This document shows, piece by piece, positions 17,269 through 26,053 of a DNA stretch of 64,000 bases. The notes under the pieces were generated by a model. That model was not told the origin of the DNA, searched no databases, and saw only the letters and a program-made list of their open reading frames with translations. The stretch comes from Larkinella sp. C7 (lineage in GTDB: Bacteria; Bacteroidota; Bacteroidia; Cytophagales; Spirosomataceae), in contig NZ_VBSL01000001.1 in NCBI RefSeq assembly GCF_006149005.1, positions 868,001 through 932,000 of the forward strand, read 5' to 3'. Each line of letters opens with the position of its first letter. The first letter of the stretch is position 1. Made by a program: the position numbers and the translations under genes.

Positions 17269-18801
17269 ATGAACTTTACGGAGACCCTACATAGCAATCC
17301 CATTTTTGAAGTCATCGCCCGTCAGGCGGCTGCGCTGGACGTTCGTGCGTATGTCATCGGCGGTTTTGTGCGGGATCTGATTCTGAAACGTCCGTCGAAA
17401 GACATCGATATTGTGTGCATCGGCAGTGGCATCGACCTGGCCGAAGCCGTAGGCCGGGAGTTGAAAGTGCCGGTGATTGTGTTTAAGAATTTCGGAACGG
17501 CCATGCTACCGGCTCATCCCGACCAAACTATTTATAGCGAGGCAACCGAAACCGTTCCGGGCAGCCGTTCGCTGGGCTGGGAAGTGGAGTTTGTGGGCGC
17601 CCGAAAAGAATCTTACCGCTCCGATTCACGAAAACCGCTGGTTGAAAACGGTACGCTCGAAGACGACCAGAACCGCCGGGATTTTACCATCAACGCGATG
17701 GGCATTAGCCTGAACGAGAGCGACTTCGGCCAATTGCTCGACCCGTTTGGCGGTCTGGACGATTTGCGCCGGAAAACCATTCGCACGCCACTCGAGCCGA
17801 AAGTCACATTTTCCGACGATCCGCTGCGCATGATGCGGGCCATCCGGTTTGCGTCGCAGTTGGGTTTCGACATCGAGCCGGACACGTTCGACGCGATTAT
17901 TGAAATGAAAGACCGGCTGGCGATTGTTTCGCGGGAACGGATTACGGACGAGCTAAACAAGATTATTCTGTCGGCCAAGCCATCATACGGTTTTAAACTG
18001 CTGTATCACGCCGGTTTGCTGGATCTTATTTTCCCGGAACTACTGGCGTTGAAAGGCGTTGAAACCATTGAAGGCAAGGGCCATAAGGACAATTTCTACC
18101 ACACGCTGCAAGTGCTGGACAACGTGGCCGAACGCTCCGACGACCTCTGGCTGCGGTGGGCGGCTTTGCTCCACGACATTGCCAAACCGGCTACCAAACG
18201 CTTCGATCCGAAAGTGGGCTGGACGTTTCACGGCCACGAGGATCTGGGAGCCAAACAGGTTCCGGGCATTTTCCGCCAGATGAAATTGCCGCTGAACGAA
18301 AAAATGCGGTTTGTCAAAAAACTCGTTCGGTTGCACCTGCGGCCCATTGCCCTGGTGAAAGAACAGATAACCGACTCGGCACTCCGGCGGCTGCTGATCG
18401 AAGCGGGCGACGATCTGGAAGCGCTGATGAACCTGTGCCGGGCCGATATTACGTCGAAAAACTACGACCGCGTCAAGAAACACCTCGCTAATTTCGACAA
18501 GGTGGAGCGCAAACTCCGCGAGCTGGACGAACGGGATAAACTGCGTAATTTTCAGCCGGTTATCACGGGAGAACTCATCATGGACGCCTTTGGTCTGAAA
18601 CCGTCGAAAGAAGTCGGACTGATCAAGGTAGCCATTCGGGAAGCCATTCTGGAGGGGACCGTCGTCAACACGCTGGAAGCCGCGATTCCTTTTATGATCG
18701 AAGAGGGCCGGAAAATGGGCCTGGAACCCGTCAAAGCGCTATCCACTCATGCTGACCAATCCGTAACCCGTGATTCCGCTTCCCCGGAAGGCCCGCAATA
18801 G
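17269..18801 (+). CDS. cca: CCA-adding tRNA nucleotidyltransferase with HD domain
   Basis: A class II tRNA nucleotidyltransferase/poly(A) polymerase that builds or repairs the 3' CCA of tRNA. The head domain has YVIGGFVRDLILKRPSKDIDIV with the GG and DxD metal-binding motifs, then RRDFTINAMG, PLRMMRAIRFA and the neck region. A C-terminal HD phosphohydrolase domain contains RWAALLHDIAKP. The start at 17269 (MNFTETLHSNPIFEV) matches the usual N-terminus. An upstream in-frame ATG at 17212 overlaps the previous stop and would add 19 residues, so either start is possible. Length is 510 residues with the chosen start. Confidence 0.93.
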   Translation: MNFTETLHSNPIFEVIARQAAALDVRAYVIGGFVRDLILKRPSKDIDIVCIGSGIDLAEAVGRELKVPVIVFKNFGTAMLPAHPDQTIYSEATETVPGSRSLGWEVEFVGARKESYRSDSRKPLVENGTLEDDQNRRDFTINAMGISLNESDFGQLLDPFGGLDDLRRKTIRTPLEPKVTFSDDPLRMMRAIRFASQLGFDIEPDTFDAIIEMKDRLAIVSRERITDELNKIILSAKPSYGFKLLYHAGLLDLIFPELLALKGVETIEGKGHKDNFYHTLQVLDNVAERSDDLWLRWAALLHDIAKPATKRFDPKVGWTFHGHEDLGAKQVPGIFRQMKLPLNEKMRFVKKLVRLHLRPIALVKEQITDSALRRLLIEAGDDLEALMNLCRADITSKNYDRVKKHLANFDKVERKLRELDERDKLRNFQPVITGELIMDAFGLKPSKEVGLIKVAIREAILEGTVVNTLEAAIPFMIEEGRKMGLEPVKALSTHADQSVTRDSASPEGPQ

Positions 18802-18837
18802 ATCCGACACGAAACCACCACAAACGCACAAAATACT

Positions 18838-19041
18838 ATGGATAAGAACAACTTCCGACGCTTTTTCGGCGCAACACTGACCATTCTGGGCATCATCGTC
18901 GTCCTGTTTGCCTGCGTGGCTTTCCTTTCGGATGCCAAACCGGTGTTGGGCATGAGCATTACGAAATGGGAATCCCTGGCGCCTTTCATCGTGGGCCTGG
19001 TGTTTCTGGGTTCGGGCGTTAGTCTTATTAATAATTCGTAG
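18838..19041 (+). CDS. Small two-helix membrane protein
   Basis: A 67-residue protein with helices at about 11-31 and 46-64 and a short basic N-terminus (MDKNNFRRFFG). I do not know a family. It follows the CCA gene by 36 bp in the same direction. Length, a good ATG and typical membrane composition support it as a real gene. Confidence 0.65.
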   Translation: MDKNNFRRFFGATLTILGIIVVLFACVAFLSDAKPVLGMSITKWESLAPFIVGLVFLGSGVSLINNS

Positions 19042-19210
19042 CGGTTTATTACGGCTTTTCCGGTTCTACGAGGAATCCCATCCGCGGAACGGGGTAATAC
19101 ATCCACAGCACCTTCTTACTAACCCCTTACTTTTCAGGTAGTTAATTACTGGTATGGCATTTGAGAGTAGGCTACAAACTCAATGTTAAACCTGTTAATC
19201 GATTACCTGT

Positions 19211-20041
19211 ATGGCTTCTTTCACGGAACAGTTAGCGAATTTTTTTGGCACGAGGGACACGGACACATCACTGCGTGAATTATTCATCAGCGAATTGAAA
19301 GGCATGTATTATGCCGAAAAGCAAATTGCCGATGCCCTGCCAAACATGGCCGCAGCAGCCACCACCGATGTGGTACGCGACGGTTTTCACCAGCACCTGG
19401 CTGAAACAGAAAATCAAATCCGCCGGATCGAGCAAATCTTCCAGCAACTGGGGATGGAGGCCGATGAAAAAAACTGCAACGCCATCGACGGCCTGATCGA
19501 CGACGGCGACGTGGTTATTTCCGACACGGATTCCGGTTCATTGACCCGCGATGCTGGTCTGATCATTGCCGGTCAAAAAGTTGAACACCACGAAATTGCC
19601 GCCTACGGCTCACTCCATTCCCTGGCCCGGTTGCTGGGGTATCATGATGCCGCTCAACTCATCGAGGAAAGTCTGGAGGAAGAGAAAAATACAGATCGGA
19701 AACTGACTGAAATTGCGGAATCGTTCATCAATGAACGCGCCAAAATGGAGTCCGACAACGACGATGATACCGACCGGGATGGCATCCGCGACCGGATGCG
19801 GGACACGGTTCGCGATGGCGACTACGGCCAGACTACCGGCACGTATGCAGGTGGTAGCAGCTATTCCGGCGTGACCGGTAGCGGTACCGAAGAGAATGCG
19901 GATGCGGCAACCTGGCAGCGGGATCAGTCCAGTCAGGGAAACCGTACCTGGAATTCGGATGATGACACCCGATCCAACTCAGGCAACACGACCAACCGGC
20001 GCGATACCGATCCATTGACCGGTGGCCCAAGCGGTTTTTAG
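19211..20041 (+). CDS. Ferritin-like DUF892 (YciE/YciF) protein with acidic tail
   Basis: A four-helix ferritin-like protein of the DUF892 family, linked in other bacteria to general stress. The domain covers about residues 15-170: LRELFISELKGMYYAEKQIADALPNMA, HLAETENQIRRIEQIF, then KVEHHEIAAYGSL and LIEESLEEEKNTDRKLTEIA (shown in parts), which hold the expected Glu/His metal ligands. The last about 100 residues are low-complexity and rich in Asp, Gly, Ser and Thr, an extension beyond the roughly 170 residues usual for the family. A very long inverted repeat follows the stop at once. Confidence 0.88.
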   Translation: MASFTEQLANFFGTRDTDTSLRELFISELKGMYYAEKQIADALPNMAAAATTDVVRDGFHQHLAETENQIRRIEQIFQQLGMEADEKNCNAIDGLIDDGDVVISDTDSGSLTRDAGLIIAGQKVEHHEIAAYGSLHSLARLLGYHDAAQLIEESLEEEKNTDRKLTEIAESFINERAKMESDNDDDTDRDGIRDRMRDTVRDGDYGQTTGTYAGGSSYSGVTGSGTEENADAATWQRDQSSQGNRTWNSDDDTRSNSGNTTNRRDTDPLTGGPSGF

Positions 20042-20049
20042 GGTTTTGT

Positions 20050-20153
20050 AACCGCAGAATATAAAATGCTAAACGTCCAATGTAAAAGTGGTTTAAGAGC
20101 GCTTAGCCTCTTCACTTTTACATTGGACCTTTAACATTTTATATTCTGCGGTT
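20050..20153. repeat. 104-bp intergenic inverted repeat
   Basis: Arms 20050-20090 and 20113-20153 pair over 41 bp with two mismatches around a 22-nt loop. It begins 9 bp after the DUF892 stop and ends 14 bp before the stop of the convergent DUF2851 gene, so it could end both transcripts, yet it has no U-tract. The loop-proximal ACTTTTACATT is shared with the element at 48797-48873. Confidence 0.92.
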
Positions 20154-20166
20154 AACTTTTCAGGTC

Positions 20167-21450
20167 TTACTTTCCCCGCAACAAACTCACCCCAATCTGA
20201 CACGACAGGCACTTTTTAGGCTGGCAAAAATTGTTGTACAGCTCAATAGCCCCCTGCGAATCGAATGCCGTGCGAATCGGAATATTTAAATCCTGCCAAA
20301 TCCGGGTCACGCGGTTGTCTTCCGCCGGGAGTTGTTCCAGCAAGCGGATGGCCCGCTCCCGGTATTCCAGCTGATCCTTGTGATGGGAATAAGCAATCAG
20401 CAACGGAACAACAGCGTTAATAATCAGATTTTCAGCGGCTTTCTGTCCCATCGCAGCCAGCACATGATCAGATGGTTTTCCAAACCGGTAATGAGTCTGC
20501 CAATAAGTGGATGGCGTAACCTGCAAATGCCGCAGCAAAATCCGGCTGTCGTCTGTTTCGATCAAGACTGAAAACAGGCTGTTTCGGAAGGTCAGAAGTT
20601 GGGCAAATTGGGCCAGCCGGAGCGTCGGAAAGTTGGCCGGACGAAGTTTAGCCCACTTCCAGGCATAGGCGGGTAGCTTTTTGGTGGTAAGCTGGTATTT
20701 GGCCGCCAGAAAACGGTATTCCCGCTGCAATTCCGCTTCATAGGCATCCGGTTTTTCGCTGTTCAGCAAACCGGCCGTCCCAAACAACATCGCTTCCAGT
20801 TGCCGAAGCGTACCACGGTGTTTTTGCAAGGTCTTCAGCGGCACCTGACGACTGAGTTGCCCAAAAGGTTCGGTATTCACCTGAAAACCAAAGGCTGCGG
20901 CCAGGAGCTGATACGTCGTCTCCTCCCAGTCCAGATCGGTGCTTTGAAACAGGGCCATTACCCCGGCGGCCTTGCGTTCCAGGCGTTGCAGCAGGGCTTT
21001 ATCCAGCATGGCCGTTTGGCGCAGGGGTTCCACGCGGGCTATCTGAGCAGTACAGGGTATGGGTCCCGATTCAGCCAGCAGAGTCTGATAACGCTGCAAC
21101 AAAGCCAGATCCGCCCGCTCGCTCAGGCACAAGGTCGGAATAACTGAACCGTCCGATCGCTTCAACTCAAGAGACTCTTTTTCCCAGACAATGTGCAGAA
21201 TCACGTTGTCGTAGGCCCGGTCGTGCTGGTGGCGGTGGAGCAGCCAGTCCCCGGCCCGCACGTGTGCTTCCACCGTTCCCACCCACTCAACCTCCCCAAC
21301 AAAAAGGCGGGCGTGCGTAAAATCCGGCCCCGCATCCGGATTGCGGTATCCCGGATGAATCACCCGCAGGCTCTCCCCTTCCTCCGTTCGCAGATCGGTA
21401 GCGTGGAAATAGTGAAATTGCCAGAGAAAATAAATAAACTCTTCGGACAT
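20167..21450 (-). CDS. DUF2851 family protein
   Basis: A conserved Bacteroidota protein of unknown role. The N-terminal segment EEFIYFLWQFHYF, then GYRNPDAGPDFTHARLFVGE and GTVEAHVRAGDWLLHRH are the family signature. PDF...E and E.H pattern residues resemble a metal or nucleic-acid-binding core, but no function is proven. The C-terminus has two cysteines in KKCLSCQIGVSLL. At 427 residues it is full length. No signal peptide is seen. It lies upstream of pyrF in the same direction, separated by another inverted repeat. Confidence 0.88.
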   Translation of the reverse strand: MSEEFIYFLWQFHYFHATDLRTEEGESLRVIHPGYRNPDAGPDFTHARLFVGEVEWVGTVEAHVRAGDWLLHRHQHDRAYDNVILHIVWEKESLELKRSDGSVIPTLCLSERADLALLQRYQTLLAESGPIPCTAQIARVEPLRQTAMLDKALLQRLERKAAGVMALFQSTDLDWEETTYQLLAAAFGFQVNTEPFGQLSRQVPLKTLQKHRGTLRQLEAMLFGTAGLLNSEKPDAYEAELQREYRFLAAKYQLTTKKLPAYAWKWAKLRPANFPTLRLAQFAQLLTFRNSLFSVLIETDDSRILLRHLQVTPSTYWQTHYRFGKPSDHVLAAMGQKAAENLIINAVVPLLIAYSHHKDQLEYRERAIRLLEQLPAEDNRVTRIWQDLNIPIRTAFDSQGAIELYNNFCQPKKCLSCQIGVSLLRGK

Positions 21451-21453
21451 AAA

Positions 21454-21615
21454 GAGTTATGAATGATGAGTGATAACTGAAGCGTATGACGGATCCTCCG
21501 TGCAGCTACGTATTGGAAGGAGAAAAAGGCAAAAAGTCACACTTTCAGCCAAAAATCTTCCCTAAACATCTGATCTCATCATCACTCATAACTCTTAACT
21601 CATCATTTATAACTC
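21454..21615. repeat. Intergenic inverted repeat with long loop, GAGTTA-type arms
   Basis: Arms 21454-21471 and 21598-21615 pair over 18 bp with one G-T pair; the loop is 126 nt. The arms are made of GAGTTATGA/ATGATGAGT-like units resembling the elements at 3422 and 41074. It spans the gap between the DUF2851 start and the pyrF stop. Confidence 0.75.
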
Positions 21616-22426
21616 AAAGGTACTCCGCCATTTCCTGTTGCAATAGCCGGGCTTCATCGGCTGCTTTTTGCGCGAAATCAGTGCCGCCGGACGCATACAG
21701 AATGCTGCGTGAGGCATTGACCAATAAACCGCACTGCTTGTTCATGCCATAGCGCGACACCTCAGCCAGGCTACCGCCCTGCGCACCCACGCCCGGAACG
21801 AGCAAAAAATGATCGGGAATAAGCGTCCGGATGTGCGTCAGCTCGTCGGCACGGGTGGCTCCAACCACGTACATCATCCGGTCGGCCCCGGCCCAGGTCT
21901 GCGATGTCCGGATCACATTTTCGTAGAGCTTTTCGCCCCCAACGGGCCATTGCTGGAAATCCGAACTTCCGACGTTGGAGGTCAGGGCCAGCAGAATTAC
22001 CCATTTATTTTCAAATTCAAGGAACGGTTCGACGGAATCCCGGCCCATGTAGGGTGCCACCGTAACGGCATCAAAATCCAGCCCCGACGAGGTCGGGTCG
22101 AAAAAGGTGCGGGCGTATAAACCGGAGGTGTTGCCAATGTCACCGCGTTTGGCATCGGCAATGGTAAAACAGTCCTTGGGAATGTATTCGAGGGTTCGCT
22201 GGAGGCTTTCCCAGCCGCGGGGGCCCTGGGCTTCGTAAAAAGCAATATTGGGTTTGTAGGCAACGGCATACTCCGCCGTGGCTTCAATGATTTGTCGGTT
22301 AAAGGCCGCCACCGGATCCGGTTCGCGCTGAAGATGCGTCGGTATCCGGCGAATGTCGGTGTCCAAACCCACGCACAAATAGGATTTTTTAGTTAAAATA
22401 GTCGTATACAACTCATTAGCCGTCAT
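21614..22426 (-). CDS. pyrF: Orotidine 5'-phosphate decarboxylase
   Basis: Last step of UMP synthesis: decarboxylation of OMP in the cytoplasm. It is of the longer subfamily 2 (about 270 residues). [12 protein letters not shown] holds the first aspartate, and the catalytic Asp-Lys-Asp motif is [15 protein letters not shown]. Later, [10 protein letters not shown] is the phosphate-binding loop. No other pyr genes are in the window. Confidence 0.95.
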   Translation of the reverse strand: MTANELYTTILTKKSYLCVGLDTDIRRIPTHLQREPDPVAAFNRQIIEATAEYAVAYKPNIAFYEAQGPRGWESLQRTLEYIPKDCFTIADAKRGDIGNTSGLYARTFFDPTSSGLDFDAVTVAPYMGRDSVEPFLEFENKWVILLALTSNVGSSDFQQWPVGGEKLYENVIRTSQTWAGADRMMYVVGATRADELTHIRTLIPDHFLLVPGVGAQGGSLAEVSRYGMNKQCGLLVNASRSILYASGGTDFAQKAADEARLLQQEMAEYL

Positions 22427-22511
22427 AGGTTGATCGTCTGCTAAAGTTAAATTAGTCGGGTGCCCGTAAAAAAGGTGAGGCTCAAAATTACTGGAAGTAG
22501 ACAGAGTTTCC

Positions 22512-22519
22512 TAAATTTG
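22512..22519 (+). promoter_or_regulatory. Bacteroidota -7 box for rfbC
   Basis: TAAATTTG, an exact TAnnTTTG match 47 bp before the rfbC ATG. The -33 element is not clear. Confidence 0.5.
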
Positions 22520-22566
22520 TCCGCTGATGCCGGACAAACCGGTTCTTTACGCTCAATTAGTATTTC

Positions 22567-23112
22567 ATGCAGGTCATCAAAACGTCGATTGAAGGGTTGG
22601 TCGAATTACGCCCGAAGACATTTAAAGACTCCCGTGGTAGTTTTCTGGAGACATACAATCAACCGGTTTTCCACGAATTAGGCATTCCCACTCATTTTGT
22701 ACAGGACAATCAGTCCTTTTCAACCAAAGGGGTCCTGCGGGGGCTGCACTTTCAGAACGAACCGTTTGCACAGGGCAAACTGGTCCGGGTCATTACCGGG
22801 AAAGTGATGGACATTGCCGTAGACCTGCGCGAAGGTTCGCCAACTTTCGGGAAATACGAAGCTTTTATCCTGGATTCAGAAACCAGCAACATGGCCTACA
22901 TCCCGGAGGGTTTTGCCCACGGTTTTGTGGCCCTCGAAGACAGCATTTTTAGTTATAAATGCACCAATGTCTACAACAAAGCCTGCGAGTCGGGAATCAT
23001 CTGGAACGATCCTGATCTGAACATCGACTGGGGCATCGAGAACCCGAACGTGTCTGATAAAGACCAACAGTTGGCTCGTTTTCGCGAATTATTTCCGCAA
23101 TCTGTGTCTTAA
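22567..23112 (+). CDS. rfbC: dTDP-4-dehydrorhamnose 3,5-epimerase
   Basis: Third step of dTDP-L-rhamnose synthesis, a cupin-fold epimerase. QDNQSFSTKGVLRGLHFQ includes the catalytic His near residue 58, and the segment IPEGFAHGFVALED and the acid Tyr in FSYKCTNVYNK fit the family. Length 181 residues is normal. The rest of the pathway (rfbA, B, D) is not adjacent, but rhamnose would feed surface polysaccharide, in line with the polysaccharide gene at the end of the window. A hairpin terminator follows. Confidence 0.95.
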   Translation: MQVIKTSIEGLVELRPKTFKDSRGSFLETYNQPVFHELGIPTHFVQDNQSFSTKGVLRGLHFQNEPFAQGKLVRVITGKVMDIAVDLREGSPTFGKYEAFILDSETSNMAYIPEGFAHGFVALEDSIFSYKCTNVYNKACESGIIWNDPDLNIDWGIENPNVSDKDQQLARFRELFPQSVS

Positions 23113-23139
23113 ATTTTCGGCGCATACCGATTCGTACCG

Positions 23140-23164
23140 AACCGCTCACCTGAGCGGTTTTTTT
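23140..23164 (+). terminator. Terminator of rfbC
   Basis: AACCGCTCA (23140-23148) pairs with TGAGCGGTT (23151-23159) around a two-base loop and is followed by T residues. Confidence 0.88.
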
Positions 23165-23199
23165 GTATCCGTTTAATAAACGAGCACTAGCCATATTGT

Positions 23200-23207
23200 T
23201 AGTTTTG
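23200..23207 (+). promoter_or_regulatory. Bacteroidota -7 box upstream of the PHP protein gene
   Basis: TAGTTTTG, an exact TAnnTTTG match, 95 bp before the ATG at 23303. A leader hairpin (GGGTGCC 23241-23247 with GGCACCC 23265-23271) lies between the box and the start. Confidence 0.5.
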
Positions 23208-23240
23208 GCACGATTCATGTCCATTAATGAAGCAGATTAA

Positions 23241-23271
23241 GGGTGCCGTGCCAAACTTTTGTCTGGCACCC
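23241..23271 (+). promoter_or_regulatory. Hairpin in the predicted leader of the PHP protein gene
   Basis: A 7-bp GC-rich stem closes a 17-nt loop, 31 bp before the ATG. It resembles no riboswitch I know; a role in translation control is a guess. Confidence 0.3.
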
Positions 23272-23302
23272 GAATCTCCTAACTTTCTAGTTACATACCC
23301 CA

Positions 23303-24073
23303 ATGCCATTCGGTTTTCTGACTCGTGCCCGTACAAAAACCGCTAAGCCCGACGCGTCGGCTTCGGCTTCCGAGCTTCGTGTCGATGTCCATGCCCAACT
23401 GCTTCCGGGCAGTCAGGACGGAACCGATTCGGTTGAACACAGCATCAGTCTGCTTCGTGAACTCTCTGCGCTGGGCTTTCGGAAGGTCGTTGCAACCCTC
23501 CACATCATGGATGGCTTCTACCAGAATACCACCGACAGCATTTTTGCGGCCGCGTCGATCCTGAAGTACGAATTGCAAAAATTAAAGATTAACATTGAGG
23601 TGGAAGTAGCCGCCGAGTATTTTGTAGATATCAACCTACTCAGGATTCTTTACTCCAAAGCCGAGTTGTTGACGTTTGGCCAAAGTACGACCGAACGCTA
23701 TCTGCTTTTCGATACAAGCCTGGTCAAACGGCCCTACGAACTGGATAAGGTGATTACGGCACTCCAACAACGGAACCTGGTGCCGGTTATGGCTCATCCT
23801 GAACAATACATCTACCTGCAAAAAAATCCTGAAACGATGCGGGACCTTCATTATCAGGGCGTTAAATTTCAGTTAAACCTCCTTTCCCTCTCGGGTCAGC
23901 CCTCGCGGGAAGCCCGAAATCTGGCAGAATGGATGATCGACCAGCGGCTGGTTTCCTTCGTCGGAACGGATATTTACCACGAAACGCAGCTACCCGCCAT
24001 CAAGCAGACCCGGAAACTTCCGTATTATCAGAAGGTTTTAGAGAGCGGATTGTTGAACAACACCCTGATTTAA
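23303..24073 (+). CDS. CpsB/CapC-like PHP-domain protein with altered metal ligands
   Basis: A protein of the PHP-type tyrosine phosphatase family (CpsB, CapC, YwqE), which control capsule and exopolysaccharide synthesis. The frame follows the family: DVHAQLLPGSQDG, VVATLHI, AAEYF, VMAHPEQY, VGTDIYH. Of the expected metal ligands, Asp28, His30, Asp39, His67, Glu105, His165 and Asp223 are kept. The second His of the DxHxH motif is Gln32, and the His of the D-x-H motif is Tyr225. It may therefore be a weak or dead phosphatase. The first 25 residues are an extra Ala/Ser/Lys-rich leader. It lies behind rfbC but has its own promoter box. Confidence 0.82.
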   Translation: MPFGFLTRARTKTAKPDASASASELRVDVHAQLLPGSQDGTDSVEHSISLLRELSALGFRKVVATLHIMDGFYQNTTDSIFAAASILKYELQKLKINIEVEVAAEYFVDINLLRILYSKAELLTFGQSTTERYLLFDTSLVKRPYELDKVITALQQRNLVPVMAHPEQYIYLQKNPETMRDLHYQGVKFQLNLLSLSGQPSREARNLAEWMIDQRLVSFVGTDIYHETQLPAIKQTRKLPYYQKVLESGLLNNTLI

Positions 24074-24107
24074 CGGAAAAGAACCCGAACCCTTCCTGTC
24101 GGCTTTC

Positions 24108-24800
24108 TTACTTTTCAACCATTTCTTCCATCACTTTTTTACCAACTTTTCGGGCCGACAACGGATTTTGACCCGTCACCAACCGGTCGTCTACCTCGAT
24201 AAAAGGCAAAAAGGGAATTAAACTTTTCCGATAAATCGCGTTCCGTTTCCGAAGCTCGTCTTCCAGCAAAAAGGGGACTTCATGGGTCAGCCCCAAAAGC
24301 CGCTCCTCCACGTTGGCAAAACCCGTAATCTGTCGGTTTTGAATCAGCAGGCTACCATCCGACAAGCGCACATTCAACAGCCCGCTCACACCGTGGCACA
24401 CAGCCGCGACCATTCCACCGCCTTCGTAGATCTGCCGGGTGATCTGTTGTAGAAGATCGTTCTCCGGAAAGTCCCAAAGCGTTCCGTGCCCCCCGGTAAA
24501 GTAAATCAACTGGTAATGACCGGCATTCACTTCCTCCGGTTTGCGTGAATTCTCCAGCTTCGCTTTCAGTACCGGATTGGGATACCATTTGTCGTTCGTG
24601 TTGTCTTTCCGCTTCAAACTCCGCTCGTCGATTGGTACGCGTCCTCCCTTCGGACTCACGATGTCATACGGGATATCTTTGTCTGATAATTCATCATAAA
24701 AATGGGTCAGTTCACTCAGCCAAAGGCCCGTTTTCTCCGGTTTGGTTTTATAATCCGTGTGGTTGGTGCAAACGATGAGGGCCCGGATGGAAGGATTCAT
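24108..24800 (-). CDS. PfpI/Hsp31-like DJ-1 superfamily protein
   Basis: A class I glutamine-amidotransferase-fold protein of the DJ-1/PfpI superfamily, close to the Hsp31 type of glyoxalase/deglycase or chaperone. The nucleophile elbow is AVCHGVSGLL (Cys135), and the oxyanion segment is YFTGGHGTLWDFP. The inserted segment with SPKGGRVPIDERS is typical of the Hsp31-like branch. I use the ATG at 24798-24800, because the upstream 16 residues are not conserved in type. Its 3' end faces the PHP gene. It has no signal peptide. Confidence 0.88.
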   Translation of the reverse strand: MNPSIRALIVCTNHTDYKTKPEKTGLWLSELTHFYDELSDKDIPYDIVSPKGGRVPIDERSLKRKDNTNDKWYPNPVLKAKLENSRKPEEVNAGHYQLIYFTGGHGTLWDFPENDLLQQITRQIYEGGGMVAAVCHGVSGLLNVRLSDGSLLIQNRQITGFANVEERLLGLTHEVPFLLEDELRKRNAIYRKSLIPFLPFIEVDDRLVTGQNPLSARKVGKKVMEEMVEK

Positions 24801-24939
24801 AGAGGGTTTCGGCAAAGTGATTGGGGTTACAAATATCCGCAAAATCACCGAAAAGAAAGGCCCGGTTTTCAGAAAACTACCGCCAACTAAAATTCTTCAC
24901 TTCTTCTTCCTTACCCCTATATTATTTGGATTATTTCGC

Positions 24940-24947
24940 TATTTTTG
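24940..24947 (+). promoter_or_regulatory. Bacteroidota -7 box
   Basis: TATTTTTG, an exact TAnnTTTG match, 39 bp before the ATG at 24987. No clear -33 element. Confidence 0.45.
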
Positions 24948-24986
24948 ACCTAACCGTACTGAAAACTTGTAAAATAACCTATTATC

Positions 24987-25388
24987 ATGAAAACCGTATC
25001 CTACGAGTCGATCAAAGCTGATCAGGCCTGGATCACCGTAACACAACACCTTCAACGCCGAAACCAGCTCATCTCCGACGGCATCTCTTTTCTGGAAAAG
25101 CACCCTGCCGACCACGTTTTGGCAGGTCGGTTGGTCGTTATTCAGTACCATTTACGCGCCACAGTCCGGCGGTTAATGGAAGAAACATCAGCCACCCCTT
25201 CCCCGGCCTCCCTTAAGCAACAAATCAAACGACAGTGGCTGATGGTTCATCAACTGAATTTTCTGTTGCGGCAGATTGACGATGAACTGAGCAAAATGGG
25301 CTTCAACAGCCCGGTTTTTCGGTCGTGGATGAGCGCGAAATTAAACCGGTTTTCGTATAACACGCCGGCCGGTCTCTCCCTGAATTAG
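24987..25388 (+). CDS. Small helical protein of unknown function
   Basis: A 133-residue cytoplasmic protein, predicted mostly helical (QAWITVTQHLQRRNQLISDG, HQLNFLLRQIDDELSKMG). I do not recognise a family. Its own promoter box, an intact frame and normal codon use support it. It faces the small regulator-like gene at 25419. Confidence 0.62.
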   Translation: MKTVSYESIKADQAWITVTQHLQRRNQLISDGISFLEKHPADHVLAGRLVVIQYHLRATVRRLMEETSATPSPASLKQQIKRQWLMVHQLNFLLRQIDDELSKMGFNSPVFRSWMSAKLNRFSYNTPAGLSLN

Positions 25389-25418
25389 ACACTGGTCGCC
25401 AATTTCACCTCATCCTTT

Positions 25419-25835
25419 TCAGCCAACACACGCGTTGGCCTCAAATTGCTGTAATCCCTTCCGCAGCTTTTCGATATCTTCGATGGGCCAGTCCAGCCGT
25501 TTATTGGCCGACATCCGCCGAAGGTGTAATTGCGTCGCCTGCTCCAGAAGACGGTGTTTGGAAGGCGGCATCTGCAATGCCTGACTCATGAAGGGCGCCA
25601 ACTCCTGCTCCAGGCGCACACAGGCATTGTCGGGTATACCGAAATATTCGGCCAGCAACCGAACTTCACTAACCCGCCATAGACCCGGTTTCTGACGCCG
25701 TAGGCGAATCGTATTCTCGGTTAACCGAACGGTTTCGCTCAATCCCCGGCTGTCGACAGCACGGTCTTTCATCCGCCACATAATGGCCCGGTACGTGTTC
25801 ATGTAAGAGTCGATGAGCTGTTGCAATGGTTCCAT
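25419..25835 (-). CDS. Small protein with a possible helix-turn-helix
   Basis: A 138-residue protein. Residues about 27-62 (SETVRLTENTIRLRRQKPGL then WRVSEVRLLAEYFGI) look like an XRE-type helix-turn-helix, with a helical C-terminal part (LLEQATQLHLRRMSANKR). A role as a small transcription regulator is inferred only. I use the ATG at 25833-25835; the frame upstream runs through the terminator hairpin at 25881-25911 and is not credible as coding. Confidence 0.6.
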   Translation of the reverse strand: MEPLQQLIDSYMNTYRAIMWRMKDRAVDSRGLSETVRLTENTIRLRRQKPGLWRVSEVRLLAEYFGIPDNACVRLEQELAPFMSQALQMPPSKHRLLEQATQLHLRRMSANKRLDWPIEDIEKLRKGLQQFEANACVG

Positions 25836-25880
25836 GCTGGTGTCTTTAATGTGATTTGGGTTAATACCAGACACTGAATC

Positions 25881-25911
25881 AAAAAAAAAGCCATCCGAGT
25901 GATCAGATGGC
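25881..25911 (-). terminator. Terminator at the end of the glycan operon
   Basis: On the minus strand, GCCATC...GATGGC (25890-25911) forms a hairpin followed by nine T. It lies about 140 bp after the DUF6807 stop and before the small regulator-like gene. Confidence 0.85.
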
Positions 25912-26053
25912 ACAAATTGACTTTTAGCACTTACTTGATGGTTAAAAGTAACCGATAATGGAGATAAGCAAATTTGCAGTAGCGTATGACGCCTGCACTG
26001 GTCACAACAAAAACCCGCAGGCAATTACTATGCCTTGTTCTTTAAAAATTTAA

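Noticed and set aside
21481-25991. Shared 11-mer AGCGTATGACG at 21481 and 25981 as a possible regulatory box
   Set aside because: Only two copies, in different contexts; this can occur by chance.
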